This document shows, one piece after another, positions 34,570-47,000 of a DNA stretch of 64,000 bases. A program made the position numbers and the translations under genes. The notes beneath the pieces were generated by a model. The model was not told the DNA's origin. It did no database searches and was given only the letters and a program-made list of their open reading frames with translations. The DNA is from Pezizomycotina sp. ARF18 (Eukaryota; Ascomycota): positions 186,001 through 250,000 of the forward strand of contig AZLU01000038.1 in NCBI GenBank assembly GCA_002224055.1. The letters are read 5' to 3'. Each line of letters opens with the position of its first letter. Position 1 is the stretch's first letter.

Positions 34570-35793
34570 TCACTTGCCTGGCAGCCTCCACCACTGCCTC
34601 ATCTCCATGCTCCGTACTTCCGTCCGCTCAATGTCCGTCATCTCCTCGTCCTTCCTCGTCCCTCTAAAAGCGCTGTGCAGCGCCGTGCTACTGACGTAAA
34701 ACCTCCCCGGGTCGCCCTTAATCCATATAAGTATCGTCCGCATCGCGGGCAAACAACATATTATTATCCCCATCGCCATCTCCAGCACAGCCCAGCTCTG
34801 CACCGCGCTGATAACAGGCGGGTGGCCCGTTGTAAAGATATATATCACCCTCGCGACGCTCACGATGACCACCGTAAACCCGAACCCGAAAATAATCAAA
34901 AAGCAGCGCCGGGTGCCTTTATCCAGCCGTAAATGTCGGAACAGCTTGAAGGGTACGACGAAGACGAGAACTTCAGTGAAGAGGTGCAGCGATATCGAGA
35001 TTATAAAGGGTCGAGATGGACGTATGTTATACACGACAGGTCGACGTTGTCGACTTCCCAGTTATGGGAGATTGGCGCACACCAGAAGATGTTGATGGCG
35101 AGGACGACGAGGTAGGTCGTCAATACTGTTGTGGAGACGAAGTGGATGTACAGCCGGAGCCAGGGGCACGGATGTCGGGCGTGAGGAGCTGGTAGTACAG
35201 CAGAAGGAGGGTGGTTTTAACAAACCAGAGGGCGGAGTAGTAGAGGATGGAGGAGGCGTACATAGTCTAAAAATAACGCCCAGAGAAATTGTTAGTAGCC
35301 GAAAAATTGCGAAAAAAAGTTCATCTCCAACAAAACTGCATGAAGCTGAGGCAAGGGGATTTTTAGATTGTGTGCATTACCTTCAGAAGGTCGATCAGGA
35401 GATTCTGGGCAGCTTCTTGAAGATGCTATGCTTGCTCTCGGGGAATATTGAGAGCTTGGGGTTAGAGAAGCCCTTGACAACCATTATGGTGTCGCAGGCG
35501 ATAGAGCCGTAAAAGATGAAGAGGGTGATCAGGATCACCATGTCGCTAGGGCTAAAAGCCCGCCTCCTGAGACGGACGTAAAGCCGCAGAGCGACGAAGA
35601 TGGTCGCGACGAATGCGAACACCCATTCTATTATCTGTGAGATAGTGAATGAAAAAAAATTGTTAGCGAATGTGAACAAAGATAGAAAGTACGCCAATCA
35701 TTTTAGTGGGGCATATTTTCTTCGATCACAACAGAAAAGCAAGTAACTACGTACGATAACAGTATGAGGATGGCATTCTATGATGGGTAACAT
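34570..35793 (-). CDS. Second Pth11-like receptor with fungal rhodopsin domain
   Basis: Same family as the 26 kb gene but divergent, and on the opposite strand. Exon 1 (35793-35755) reads MLPIIECHPHTVI. After a 120-base intron (35635-35754) exon 2 gives IIEWVFAFVATIFVALRLYV, RLRRRAFSPSDMVILITLFI and FYGSIACDTIMVVKGFSNPK. It ends, in a shifted frame, AQNLLIDLLK before the intron at 35267-35380. Exon 3 reads TMYASSILYYSALWFVKTTL, LLLYYQLLTPDIRA, then TTVLTTYLVVLAINIFWCAP and ISHNWEVDNVDLSCI. It continues ISISLHLFTEVLVFVVPFKL, FGFGFTVVIVSVARVIYIF and VISAVQSWAVLEMAMGIIIC, then a short cytoplasmic tail to 34570. The R-L-Y-V-R-L after helix 1, the C-x-P-I-S-x-NW loop and the V-S-V-A-R helix are family hallmarks. 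Frame changes: about 35410, the GGGG run at 35163-35166, and about 35010. Confidence 0.7.
35267..35380 (-). other. Intron 2 of the second Pth11-like gene
   Basis: On the minus strand the donor is CTGAAG|GTAATG and the acceptor is TATTTTTAG|ACT (114 bases). Confidence 0.55.
35635..35754 (-). other. Intron 1 of the second Pth11-like gene
   Basis: On the minus strand the donor is GTTATC|GTACGT and the acceptor is ATCTCACAG|ATA (120 bases). A GCTAAC branch-like site lies before the acceptor. Confidence 0.6.
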
Positions 35794-38700
35794 TGTTCTC
35801 CACCGCCCGAGCTCCAATTACATTTCGTCCCGTCGTTTCCCGGGCGCTTCTTGTTTGCATCCACCCCCTGCACTTCCGAAATTCTTTGTCGCTCTTTTGT
35901 AGTCGATGAACCGGTATATACGTATGTATATATAACGTCGGAAACAGCGAGTTTTCTTTTCTATTGTCTATCAAAGCGCAATAGGAAAGAAAACAGTGGG
36001 AGGGATGATGGGCTTATCAAGAGAGAAATAACAAAAAGGATACACTTTTTCACAGGGCCCTTTCTCAAAGGATGTGGAAGGGATTAAAATATATATATAA
36101 ATAATGATATATAAATATATATATTTTTATAAAAAAAAAAAAAGGGAAATAAGAGGAAGTGATGGGCAAGGGCGGAATTAAAAGGATATTCAGAACAGGT
36201 GGATGGGTCATATCTATATAAGTATGTAGTTACTATGAAAAGGTGTTGTTGATATATGTAAGTGTATATTTTCTTTTTTTCTTTCCCTTCTCTTTTTGCC
36301 TTGTGCCTTGATAAGTCTGGGGGTCTGGTCCTTTCTTCCCCCGCCGGGTTCCAGTTCTTTCAGAGGAGAGGCAGTTGAAGGAGTAAGTGAGAGGATGAAT
36401 ATGATGTTGACCTGCTTCCTTTCTTTTCTTTTCTTTTTTTATCTGCTTCTTCTCAAAGAGAATTTGTCCTTTTGCTTTTTCTGTTCTTTAAGCTTCCTAC
36501 CGTACAACGCAAGAAAGAAAAGCGAAAAAAGATGAAGCAAGCCCGAGTTCAAGGTTTTCAATATCGGCTTTTTCTTTTTCTTTTTCTCTTTTTTCTTTTT
36601 TTTTTTTTTCTGGTTATTTCTTTTCTTATAGTTTCTTGGTCTTTTCTCCTTGCGTTTTGCGTTTGAGCCTTTTTCTTTGCTGCCAACGAGCTGTATGCGT
36701 GTGTATGAACTGTGTGGGTGAAAAAGTCGCAAGTGAGTGTTGCTCTTCTTAGTACTTACCATCCAGGTTCGGCGACAGGCACAGAAATCTCGTGGGTTGG
36801 AGTTCGACCTTCTCTAAAGTGGTTGATCATTTACCCAATGCAGCGGGAATTTCACCTTAGAAAAAAAGAAGGGCCGCTAGGGGCCGCTGAAGAAAGACAT
36901 ACTGTAGATAGATAGAGGGGTGAAAGCAAGGAAAAAGAAAAGAATATATACTCAAGGATAACGACTGGGTGGCAGTCTGACGATTAAGAAAACCAGAAAA
37001 AGAAATATAAGTCCTTTTGAAAAGAAATAATAGCAGTCTTTTTTTTTTTTTTTTCATTATTTTATTTTATTTTTTTTATTATTTTTTTAATTCATTATTT
37101 TTTTTTCCCGCAGTTTCCTGTAGGCACAAGGTAAGGCCCCAGAGGAAAAACGATCCCAGGCCTGCAAGTTCTGTTCTGTTCGTACGAGTTGGTCCTGCTT
37201 TGGTCTTTTTCGTTGGCTTAATTGTTTCAACAGAGAGTCTTTCCCCCCCGTAAGTGAGGCGATTCGCTGTAGGCTCCTTTCTTTTCGTCCCTGTAGGCGA
37301 GAAAACGGAGTGCCTCTCTTTTCTCTGCTGGCCGGCCTAGAAACTAAACTCCTTGCGATGAAGAATCTAAACAAAATATCCAAATGCTCACTAGTAGCTC
37401 GCCGCGGCTGCTGAGAGTGTGATAGGAAAGGGAAGGCCCGCGTGTCAGACCTGGGTTAGCCCTCCTTGTCTTCCTAGCTAACTCTTTCTTTTTTTTTTTT
37501 TTTTTTTTCTCTTTTTTTCTTCGTTGGTTTTCTTGCTCTTGCCTGCCAATTTTGTCTCTTACGTTTGCCCTTTCTCGGATTAGCCTCAAAAATATCAAGG
37601 GATCGGCAGCATGCTTCGTTTCAGAAGCAAAAGAACTAACAAGAAAAAATGATTCCTTAACAAAATCTTGCAATGAAGAACTTTCTCTGGCTATTGTCGG
37701 TTCGAGGCCGTAGTGCTGTTTTTCCTCATCGCTTCACGTTAGAAAGCTCATGTTAGGCGTCGCTCTAGGCTCTTGTCCTCGTGGCGTTTTCCGTTTCTCT
37801 CGTTGCACTTATTGTGAAGCGTTATAATTTCAAATTATCGCCTGGCGCTTCTGCTAGGAAATGTGACAGGCTTATTAGTTCATCACGAATTCCAAACAAT
37901 TAATCTTTTTTTTTTTGTTTTTGTTAATTTGTAAGTTGTTAGTTCCTGGATATTACGCCGCGATGTCTTGCGTCTTTGAGTGGTAATTTTAGTGCAATCG
38001 AACTGTAGGGAAGAGAAGAGCTAGCAGATCCGGGGTGGATTAATTGTTAATTGAATGACACCAACCGGTTTGCATGTCCCCACTTCCAAAGCGGCGCTAG
38101 ACCAGCACCTTGGGGGGAGACGGTGGTCTTAGATTGAGTATTACACCATCACAGAAACGTACGATCTCTTTCTCTCTCCTCTTTCGATCGTATATCATTT
38201 TTGTCAGGTGTAGTTTTTGAAAGTTTAGCTGTTTTGTGGTCTAAAGTGCAGTGGACCACTCACGTTCGTCCTGAAAAAACATCTCGCAAGGGTCCATAAA
38301 TTTTGTTAGCCGGGGAGAAAAAAGAGTAGTGTGGGTGGTCCCCATCTTTCCCCCCAAAAGACAAGGTCGCACAAAGGGAAGAATATAAAAAAGAAAGAGA
38401 ACATTGTTTTGAGGGATTGAAAGAGATATATTAACAAGTGACACAATTTTAATTAATTCTGAGAGGAATCGAAGATAGAGAGAGAGAGTTGCGATCGCGG
38501 AGGAGAGAGGTAGGAATAGCCTACATGCAGTTCCCAACGATGGATATCCCTTGATTCGAAGATCTCCGGTGAGTAGCACGAGTATGAGTTCCTGCATACA
38601 AAAAGCATGATTGCTTTCGGAGACCCCTTCAACCCCCGGTTTAACCGCTCAGCAGTCAGAGAATTTGAATCAAATTGATGATTCTATACCCGAAGTAGCG

Positions 38701-41583
38701 CCGGCGCAATATAAAATTTTGATGTTCTGTTCTGCCTCCGGAAGCTTCGGAGGTTTGATCGCTGAGAGTAAGAGGTTCCAGATCGTCGATATTTGGCGCG
38801 GAACTTCTACATCCCTTTCGCTCCGTACTTCTTTTTTTATTCGTTTGATCGTAATTTATAGATTAATGCCTTAAAAAAAGAGTTAAAAGTAGAGATGTTT
38901 TCTGCAAAAACGGTTGTAGTAAACCGTTTCGGCTGCGCTATCCAAACGATTGAATTTGAAATCTCGATGCTCGTACTGTCCCTAATCCGCGAGACAACTA
39001 GGACGAGCGACGTTGAAGATGGACTGAAAAGTCGATCCAGCCGATCGCGCAGGACGGAAGGGGAAAAAATAGAAAAATAAAAATAAAAAGAAAAATCGGT
39101 TTCTCCTTTCTTCAAGGTATTCCCTACTGTCGCATCTCTGCAAGGATTAGCAAAATTTCCCGGAAGAATAAACAAAATATGGAAAAGAAGAGAAAACAAC
39201 TGACAAGAACAAGTTAAATTTGAAATTCTTAAATTCGAAATTGCTTCAAGGATCTTTGTTTACCCAATTTAAGCAATTGCTGCCACGAGTCTTCACAAAA
39301 GTAACAATTACACTTACTCTTGTGATTCGTGAGAAGTGCGGTTTGGACTACGACCCAGGATTCCCTTATCTTCGCCCTTTGGCACTTGAACGCCCAGGAC
39401 TCCTTTTGCATTCATGGTGGGTAGTATATCCTTGGGGGCCTTTGAGTCGAAGAAGCGGCCGTAGAGGTTTATCCGACGCTGCTCCGCAAAAGTCCAAATC
39501 CACCGCATGGGCTTGTCACGAGCATCGCTAGCTTCTGAGAATGCGCAAGTGAGGGTACGAAAAAAAGAAGAGTCTGCAGAAATTTCCCGTCGTTGCATAT
39601 CCCTTTCGTCTCACCGGTGCGCCTCATTGCCTCATGGCTGCGAAACGGAAAAAAAACTAGCGCTCTGTGGAAAAGAAAAAGTGGCATTGAAGATGAGCAT
39701 CTGATACTTCAAAGTTCAAACATACGGAAATAGCAGCCCGTTCTTTCCCTTCGTTCGGCTGCCTTGCGAGCAGCCAATAGCTTGTCTTTGAGCACCTCCG
39801 AATTAAATTTAAAACTTCCTTGATTTTCATTGCCAATGCCTTTTCAATTTTTTCCCTCTCCTTCATTAAATCCAATGATATCAAGAATAATTGAAGAATT
39901 GCACTTCAACGAAACTTTTTTTTAAGGACTCACCACACGATAGTTAATATCCGCGCCCCCGATGCATTTCGCTCCGCAGCTTGAGCATCGCATCATTATG
40001 CCATTTTCTGGGTGTTAAAGAAAACACCCAAATTGATTTCATCGCAGATCGTCGGCGAGCTGTATGTAGAATGACGCTCAATCATTAGAGTAATAAAGAA
40101 AATGTCGTCGTGCCTTTAATGTCGCTTGCGTTTCCTCGAATACCCGCGCAAGCGTTCCGACCCGAGCTGGGCGAAAGCGAGAAAATCTTGGTCTCCCAGT
40201 GTTGGTTTTGCATGAATTATTGATACTTTCCGCATGAACTTCATATTCTGGAACCGAGAGCGCTCCGCCCCTGGCCGCGTTATCTGCCACGAGAGGCCAA
40301 GAAGGAGAAGAAAAAAAAAATTTTTTTTTATTAGCATTGAGACTTGTTAGAATAAAATAGAAAAACTCGATAACGCTAGGATGCCATCGTTATGCTTTTT
40401 TTTTTCTTCACTTGGAAAATTTCTCGGTTGATAAACGCCGTTGTATATTGCTGATTTCGGTAGATAGGCGGACGACACTGCTTGTTCGAGGCATGGTATC
40501 CTGTTGCGTATTGATTGCTCAATCGTCACAACATTCCAAATCAGCTTTCGTGCTTCACAATGGCGCCATTGATTTTCTCTACACTAGAAGAATAGATAAA
40601 CAGATGAAGGAGACCCTTTTAGCAATTGCGGGGGTTTCCAGATAATCCGATATTGTTCCGTTTCAGAGAGAGGGGCGGAATATCTTGAGCGTTTGATATA
40701 GGGACGGAACGCGAAGTCCAGTCGAGTTTGGCCCGTCGCAAAATGGCCGCAAAATCTGAACACCACTAATATTGATATTGTATGTCCTTCCGTGCCCTGT
40801 CTAACCAAATTAGAAAAAATGAATCGTCATCAAAAGAACGAAAAAAGGATTATATCAGCCTCGACGCCATTGGCAGTTTCAGGATGTAGCTCAAAACCGC
40901 TCGGGCTTCAACTTGAACGTTTTCCGTGCTACCCAAGCGAAATAACCCTTGTCCAAAACCAAAACCAGTAATTATAATGAAAAAGGGTCTTTGTACCTTC
41001 GTATACGAACTTGGCCGGAAAGGAACCCTCGCGTGACCGACGGAAGCTTTCTCGATCCTCTTTCGGAGTTACTGATCAAGGTTCGATCGCAAACAAAGCT
41101 TGGTTTCCGTTTGTCTCGTACAGAAGGGTACGTACGACTGGCAGTATCATAACACGATGGTCCACCCCGGTCACGTTTTTGTCCAATATGAGGGAAACGT
41201 GTTGCAAACCGGCTGTTTCAACGTGAAAGCGCGTCCGTCTTCGTGAAAAGGTCGCAACAAGGAGGTCCCTGGAGCTGAAGAATGTTTGCTTGTTAGCCCT
41301 ATCGAAGGAACGACAATGGTATGATTCTAGATGCTCTCGGAGGATTAGAGATAAGGGCCTGGAACCTGCGGGCCGCTCCGCTTCGTCTCCCTTCCTCCAT
41401 GGGTGCGTAGAATGAGGCCTAGGCGTTTGATCTGTCTTCTAATGGCCGAGATCATCATGATGGCTGCTCCAAGGGTTCTCGGGGCTCAATATCGGAGATT
41501 GGAAACGGTGGCGCCGTCTGCAGCGATTGGGATCGCAAGATCCTTGCTTAGTACGAGGGAATGATTTGGGAATTGTGAACGAG
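35794..41583. other. Gene-poor, low-complexity region
   Basis: About 5.8 kb without a supported gene. It contains TA-rich DNA (36090-36135), T/C-rich tracts (36420-37560, with runs of T at 37039-37054 and 37489-37508), an A10/T10 palindrome near 40310-40330, and an 8-base hairpin (40009-40030). Frames such as 38241-38597 and 38611-38874 show no motif. Confidence 0.45.
36260..37560. repeat. Pyrimidine-rich low-complexity tract
   Basis: Repeated CTTTTC/TTTTCT words and long T runs on the plus strand, with a strong T-over-A skew. This explains the Lys/Phe-rich false frames on both strands. Confidence 0.55.
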
Positions 41584-41680
41584 GCTGCTGCTGCTGCTGC
41601 TGAGAATGATGAGGATGATGAGGACGACGATGATGATGATGATGATGATGATGATGATCGTGATCGTGATGGATGATGCT
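41584..41680. repeat. Compound microsatellite (CTG)n-(GAT)n
   Basis: GCTGCTGCTGCTGCTGCTG is followed by a longer GAT array interrupted by GAG and GAC triplets. All frames lack a surrounding gene, so it appears to be non-coding. Confidence 0.7.
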
Positions 41681-41842
41681 GGTGACGATGAGAGGCGATG
41701 GTTGGGTTCTTTTTGTTTCTTAGGAGCTCGCGAGTTGTTGTAGCAAATAATTGTTTATCAATATTTATTTTATTTATTTCAAAAATGGCAGTATCGACCC
41801 AACAAATATCACAAATAAAATAAATTATTAATTAATATAACA

Positions 41843-41866
41843 TAATAATAATAATAATAATAATAA
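41843..41866. repeat. (AAT)n microsatellite
   Basis: About eight AAT/ATA units within an AT-rich stretch. Confidence 0.6.
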
Positions 41867-42178
41867 ATATCAACCTCCCCTTAGTTTTGTTTCCTCACGC
41901 CATCTCCCTCACTTTCCCTCTTCACGGCTTCACGACTTCACGATAGTCTATCATCAACATTGATCACGACGAAACAAACGCTGGGCAGGATCAGAAAACG
42001 GCATCGACATATCCGTCTCCTTCACGGTACGTCAAGTCCAACTACTCCCGCGTCCGTTTACTCCCTGTCGGCGTTGTCGTGGCTGATCTCCCGGCCCGCA
42101 GGGTCCCGCTTATAAGAGCTCCTACGAGAGCTTCAGACCACAGAGTTCCAATACTCTACGCGTTGCTCGAAAGGACTG

Positions 42179-42631
42179 TCAGTTAGACCTAACCCCCAGC
42201 AGCACTTGATACGAGCCGGTCACATGGAGGGGACGCCAGGCAGCGTCGAGCTGAAGGGGCAAAAGTCGGTCAAACCCGAGTGCTCCTGGACATTCTCCGA
42301 TCCTTGCGATCACAGGAGATAAGACTGGATCTGGACTCAAATCATCGGCACTTATCTTCTCCATCACCACAATCGTCCACGGCGAGCAGGGTTGGTCCTG
42401 GTGTTTTGGAGTCGAGCCATCTGCCGTCAAACGTACCATTTTGAGCGTTTCCTGTGCGGAACGGCTTGGATGTGGCTTGCAATCCTGGCACACGCAAACC
42501 GCGAGCAGAAGGCATTCATCAGGTTTCCTTTTTGAGCTCCTAATGAGCGTCGAGAAACGAATAGGTTGGAACGGCCATTCAGCTAAGGTGCATACTCTCT
42601 TCCATAGCTCGACGCGCTGCATATATGGCAA
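42179..42631 (-). CDS. Possible 150-residue unknown protein
   Basis: A minus-strand frame is open for 150 codons with balanced composition (MPYMQRVELWKRVCTLAEWP, LKMVRLTADGSTPKHQD, WTIVVMEKISADDLSPDP, ARIGECPGALGFDRLLPL). It has several Cys and no signal peptide or membrane helix. No family is recognised and there is no paralogue here. An opposite-strand frame of 104 codons overlaps but looks less coding-like. It could be a genuine gene, an exon, or chance. Confidence 0.3.
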   Translation of the reverse strand: MPYMQRVELWKRVCTLAEWPFQPIRFSTLIRSSKRKPDECLLLAVCVCQDCKPHPSRSAQETLKMVRLTADGSTPKHQDQPCSPWTIVVMEKISADDLSPDPVLSPVIARIGECPGALGFDRLLPLQLDAAWRPLHVTGSYQVLLGVRSN

Positions 42632-43712
42632 GTTGAGGAATTTCTTGAAACATCTCTTTCAACCCCTTTCGTCCTACTATGCTAAGAACTGCCAATCATA
42701 TGTCATATACCAGTTAGCAGAGCTCAACGCCAATCATGTGATCCATGTCGCGTAACTATATCGCGTCCAGGAATTCCTGGGAGAACCTGTAGGGCTGGTG
42801 CCTGGCGGAAGTTGCTTCTCCGAGGGATTTTCTCCTTTCCGTGGTTCAACCTTTCTTTTTTTTCTTCTTTTTTTTTTTTTCACTTCAGGCTGAACTCATG
42901 GTTACATTCATCAATTATACCACCACGTTATTTTATCTTGATAGGGTAAAAGGAGAAATATCGAAAACTTGGGGAAGCCGTTGAGGAATTGAGCGAAAGA
43001 ATTTTTTCGTTTCGAACGTTTCGCGGCTGATATATAGCTCAGAAGGAGCTCAGGAACATGGAAATCAAATTCGCCAAAGATGAAACCGGTGCTAATAGGC
43101 AGCGGCCATCGGAGACAGCTACTTTCTCTTCAAAGTTGGCGAACTGAAGAACTTTCCAAGGAATCGAAACAACACCTCCCTGCAGGAGCGTTTTTCACAC
43201 GGCTATCTCATGGATATCTCATCTCCGCACTTAGAAATATGTGTTCAATTCTGCATGGGATCTATAGGCTGACCTCGGTCGATCCCATCTCCTAGGAGGA
43301 GCATCCGTCTAGGATTGTTACCGCGAAAGCGTTTAACTCCATTCGCGGAGTGCATACTGGAAGCTTGCCGGGCATTCCTGCTAGGCGTGTGCCAGCCTGG
43401 AACGCGATTAAGCGATTGCCTAGATTGACATGAGTTGGTGGGAGCTCTATGGGTAAGTTTTCCTGAAGTTTCTGTTGCACATTAGCGGAAAAAATTATCT
43501 ATTCAGTGGATAGTGGTATTAGGTATCATTATTATCTAATATGATAATATTTTATCATAAAAATATTTCCAATTGCCAAAGTAGGAAAAACTCCATTTTT
43601 CGCCTCCAAAGAATGCAAAAAGGGTATACCCAAAAAATTTCCAAAATAAAAGAAAATATCCATATACTTTGCCGCCACTAACATCCAACAACGTCTTATA
43701 ATCCCTTCCCCT
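42632..43712. other. Intergenic, nothing recognised
   Basis: Short frames only. A T-rich tract with a run of 13 T lies at 42850-42880. Confidence 0.4.
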
Positions 43713-44021
43713 TTACAGAGACCTTACATGCGCCATCTCCGGCTCCTTCACGTCTTCGGATTCTCTTACGCTATCCTTCCCGCTCTTCACGTTCGTCGAC
43801 TTGCTGCTGCCGCGACTCTTGCCTTCCTCCAGCGGCTTCGCGTACAGATACGAGTCGTAGCACTGGTGCCTGAACGGAACGTGCCTTTGGGGATGGTGGG
43901 AGCTGTGGTGTCTCCTCGATGGTCGCGAGCGGTACCACCCGCACCGTATAATCGTTACGGCCACGCCGATGATCAGGAAGGCGACGAATACGCCGATTAT
44001 AATGCTTGCCGCGGGCACCAT
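43713..44021 (-). CDS. Small single-pass membrane protein, intact
   Basis: One uninterrupted frame of 102 codons. The N terminus (MVPAASIIIGVFVAFLIIGV) is a transmembrane helix that starts almost at the Met. It is followed by a basic, His/Arg/Ser-rich segment (WYRSRPSRRHHSSHHPQRH) and a charged tail (KPLEEGKSRGSSKSTNVKSG). The orientation is probably N-out, C-cytosolic. It resembles many small lineage-specific fungal membrane proteins, and I recognise no domain. It is one of the few genes in the window without a frame change. Confidence 0.5.
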   Translation of the reverse strand: MVPAASIIIGVFVAFLIIGVAVTIIRCGWYRSRPSRRHHSSHHPQRHVPFRHQCYDSYLYAKPLEEGKSRGSSKSTNVKSGKDSVRESEDVKEPEMAHVRSL

Positions 44022-47000
44022 TTTTTCGTTATATTAAAACGGAAAATTTTTTTGTGCCGTGGGACGGAATTCGGCGGTGTATTAGCTAACGGTAATGTGG
44101 GGTTGGCTTGAGAATCAATCTCGGTATTGCTGACAACTCCTTTTTCTTTGATCGTGGATCTTGTGATTTCAAGACAAAAAAAAAATTCCGGAGCGAGCGA
44201 ACGGGCTCAAGAGTTGGGCCGCGATGCTGACGAAGATTTTTCCTAGTAATATTGTTATCGGAATAGTCGAAATAGGAATGACGGTATTCGCCTCTTCAGA
44301 TGTATCGATAGAGAGCTGTTTCGAAAGATTTTGCAGGAAGATAGGTTGGTAAGATAAGGTGCATCGTTCGGTTTTCTTTTTTTTTTATTCGAAATTACCG
44401 TATTTCAGATTTACATTAACTGCTGTAATAAAGCCATAATAGCAAAAATCTGTAAGAAAAAAATACTTCCTAAATGTCTTCTGTATCCCTAAAAGAGAGA
44501 ATATGTAGAGGGGGGTATTCAGTCGTTGTATAATAATCTCATCGAACACCTAATACTGCAGTATCGTGGAGAGAGGCAAGTAGGCGATAAGTCCAACTTC
44601 GGAGGTTTTGCGAAAACTTTACTGACCTCTTTTTATCTTGCTGCAGGACCAAAGGGACACGGGTATGATCGGGTTATATTTAACCCAGCGCTGAGCAATA
44701 CTCTAGCTAGTGATGACCTACCTCCTTTTAGACTCACGCGACATCTTGCTGGGCTGCTAGGCAAAAACAACTACGACAATCCATTGCTATTTTTTGCACC
44801 ATTTCGCGGGGGAAATCTCCTGAGTATGAGTTATTTATTCGGCTGCCTTTCTATTTGAAGAAAAAAATTTTCTTGTCAAGACAGCCGAAGCGCTACGAGC
44901 TGAAACTACCAGCTCGTCCACACATCTTGCACGTCATAATTATAAGTATCACGAAAATGATCCGGAAGATTTCGATCAAAAAATTTAACGCCCTAAGCCC
45001 CAGTTTGACCCAAACGTTTTGAGGGGGCTATAATATCCTTGTTCGTGAGAGAAAGCTGCAGGTATGAACAAGGTCCTTTGCAAACGAATTTCTTGGGGGA
45101 GGGAAAAACGTCTTAGTTAACAAATTTCTTTTCTTTCTATATTTTATAAGATTTTCGGTTACAGCTGGCGCTGGCAGCTTCCGCATAGGGATCGTCGCGA
45201 GGCAGGTGTGTAAAAACTTTTCACGGCTAGCAAACACCAATAAAACGATTTCGATTTCCACGATCACAACTCTCCCCCCCTTTTTTTCTTCAATATGAAG
45301 AAGGCGAGGGAAATGAAGAGAAGGAAACTGCGGTTTAAGAAAGTGAACATGGGACGGAAGTAATGGCCGGAGAACCTTCACGCCTTTTCCTTTCCTTTCT
45401 TTTGTTTTTCCTTTTTTTCAAACAAAACGAACGGAACATCACCAAACCCCCGGGACAAGCTTAGCTCTCACCCTCCAAATACGCAAGTGTTCCTGCCGCT
45501 CGCCGCCTTTGGAATCGTCTTTAAACGCTAGGACCGGGATAGGAATAGAAAACTGGAGGTCAAAGCGGGCACTTCCGAGCCTCTCGCAAGCATTCTTACT
45601 GGCTCGTGATAATATTTCCCCAAGAGAAAGACAAGGAACAAGAAAAACACGTGTTCAACCGCGATAGTGTAATTCTTGCATGTCTTTGTTTCACCAAGGA
45701 ATTCAACAGGACTGGGCGGTTGTCTAAAGAACGGAATAAAGGAGCTACGAATGAAACTATCCCAGTTCCGTTTGTGGCCCACGTTTATAGGGTGACTTTC
45801 GAATGGTAGAAGGTGAGGAATAGATATACGAAGCTTTTTTTTTTTTTTTTTTTTTTTCTTTTTGGGGTGGGGGTCAATTATTGACCGCCGATCTGCCGTG
45901 ATTAAGAGATAAGACTGATACTGTAAAAAGAAAATAGCCCCGAGGAAGGCGTTTGCTATTGTTTCAGACGATAGCTTACGCAGGCAAAATTGCAAAATCC
46001 ATTCATTGTTTTGGAAAGAAACAAAAATCCGATTAATTAGAAACGCTAGCCTTGATTGTTCGGATAGGGAACGCAAGGGTCTGATGTTATTTATAATTAA
46101 TTAATACTTAAGTAAGCTACGAAAAATCTAAAACGCTCGTCTCATCTTTAATCTTCGGAGGTTGCCTCCAGTAATCCGATTACGTACGGACTTTTTCTGT
46201 TAGACCACGCGAAGTCAACTACCGGGAACAATAGCTCTCTAATTTGTTCCTATATAAAGAGAAAGTTCAACCATGCATGTTACGTATATCCTCGCAGCAA
46301 GTAATCATGCGGTATCGCTAAGGTCGTAGACAATTAAAAAGATACTTAGCGCATAGCGCGTGAGTGGTCAAGATTGCAAGATAGTTGACGTAGTATTTCC
46401 TGCGGGATCGCGGGGAAAAGAGGAGAACAATACAAATGTATAGTTACCTATATGTTCGTAACCGTTCCATTGTTCAGTTCGTTTCGAGTTGAAATAACAA
46501 TAATAATTGCATTGTTACAGATCGTTGTCGCAACTTCGCCTGGGCCGACGTGAGAAACCCAAATATAGCAAAAGATTTCGGATAGTCCACCGGGAAAAAC
46601 CTCGGGCCCGGACATATAGTAGTATGCGAGGCCTTGATATTCGCTTATGCTTGCCTTGTCTGTTCCGAACGGACGATCTCGATTTTTCTGATTTTATATT
46701 TCTGCTATGCTGTCGTATTATTTGAAACGGCCCAAATACTATAAATTCAAACGTATATACAATATTGTACTAGAGGCTCCAAGGGGAGGGGTGCTAGGTT
46801 GAGCAGTTAGGCTAGGAGCTAATCATATCGCAGATGAATGAGTGAGACGCGTAATAACGGAGAACGATGAAGGGGATATTCGACGCGAAAGGTTTCGCGA
46901 GCAAATAATATGAATTTGCGCACGGTATTTCTACGCTCCGGCGCCGACACGCTACTTACTTGCTTTCTTATTAGACAATTTTCCAAGGACATTGCATCCG

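Noticed and set aside
36260-37560. Lys/Phe-rich short frames on both strands
   Set aside because: They are by-products of pyrimidine-rich low-complexity DNA.
41584-41680. Asp/Asn repeat protein encoded by the GAT array
   Set aside because: No surrounding open frame of useful length or start codon context. It is treated as a non-coding microsatellite.
44526-44858. 110-codon plus-strand frame
   Set aside because: No motif, no paralogue, and composition no different from intergenic sequence.
45528-46076. 182-codon minus-strand frame
   Set aside because: It runs through a 23-base homopolymer, giving a long Lys run, and has atypical composition and no motif.
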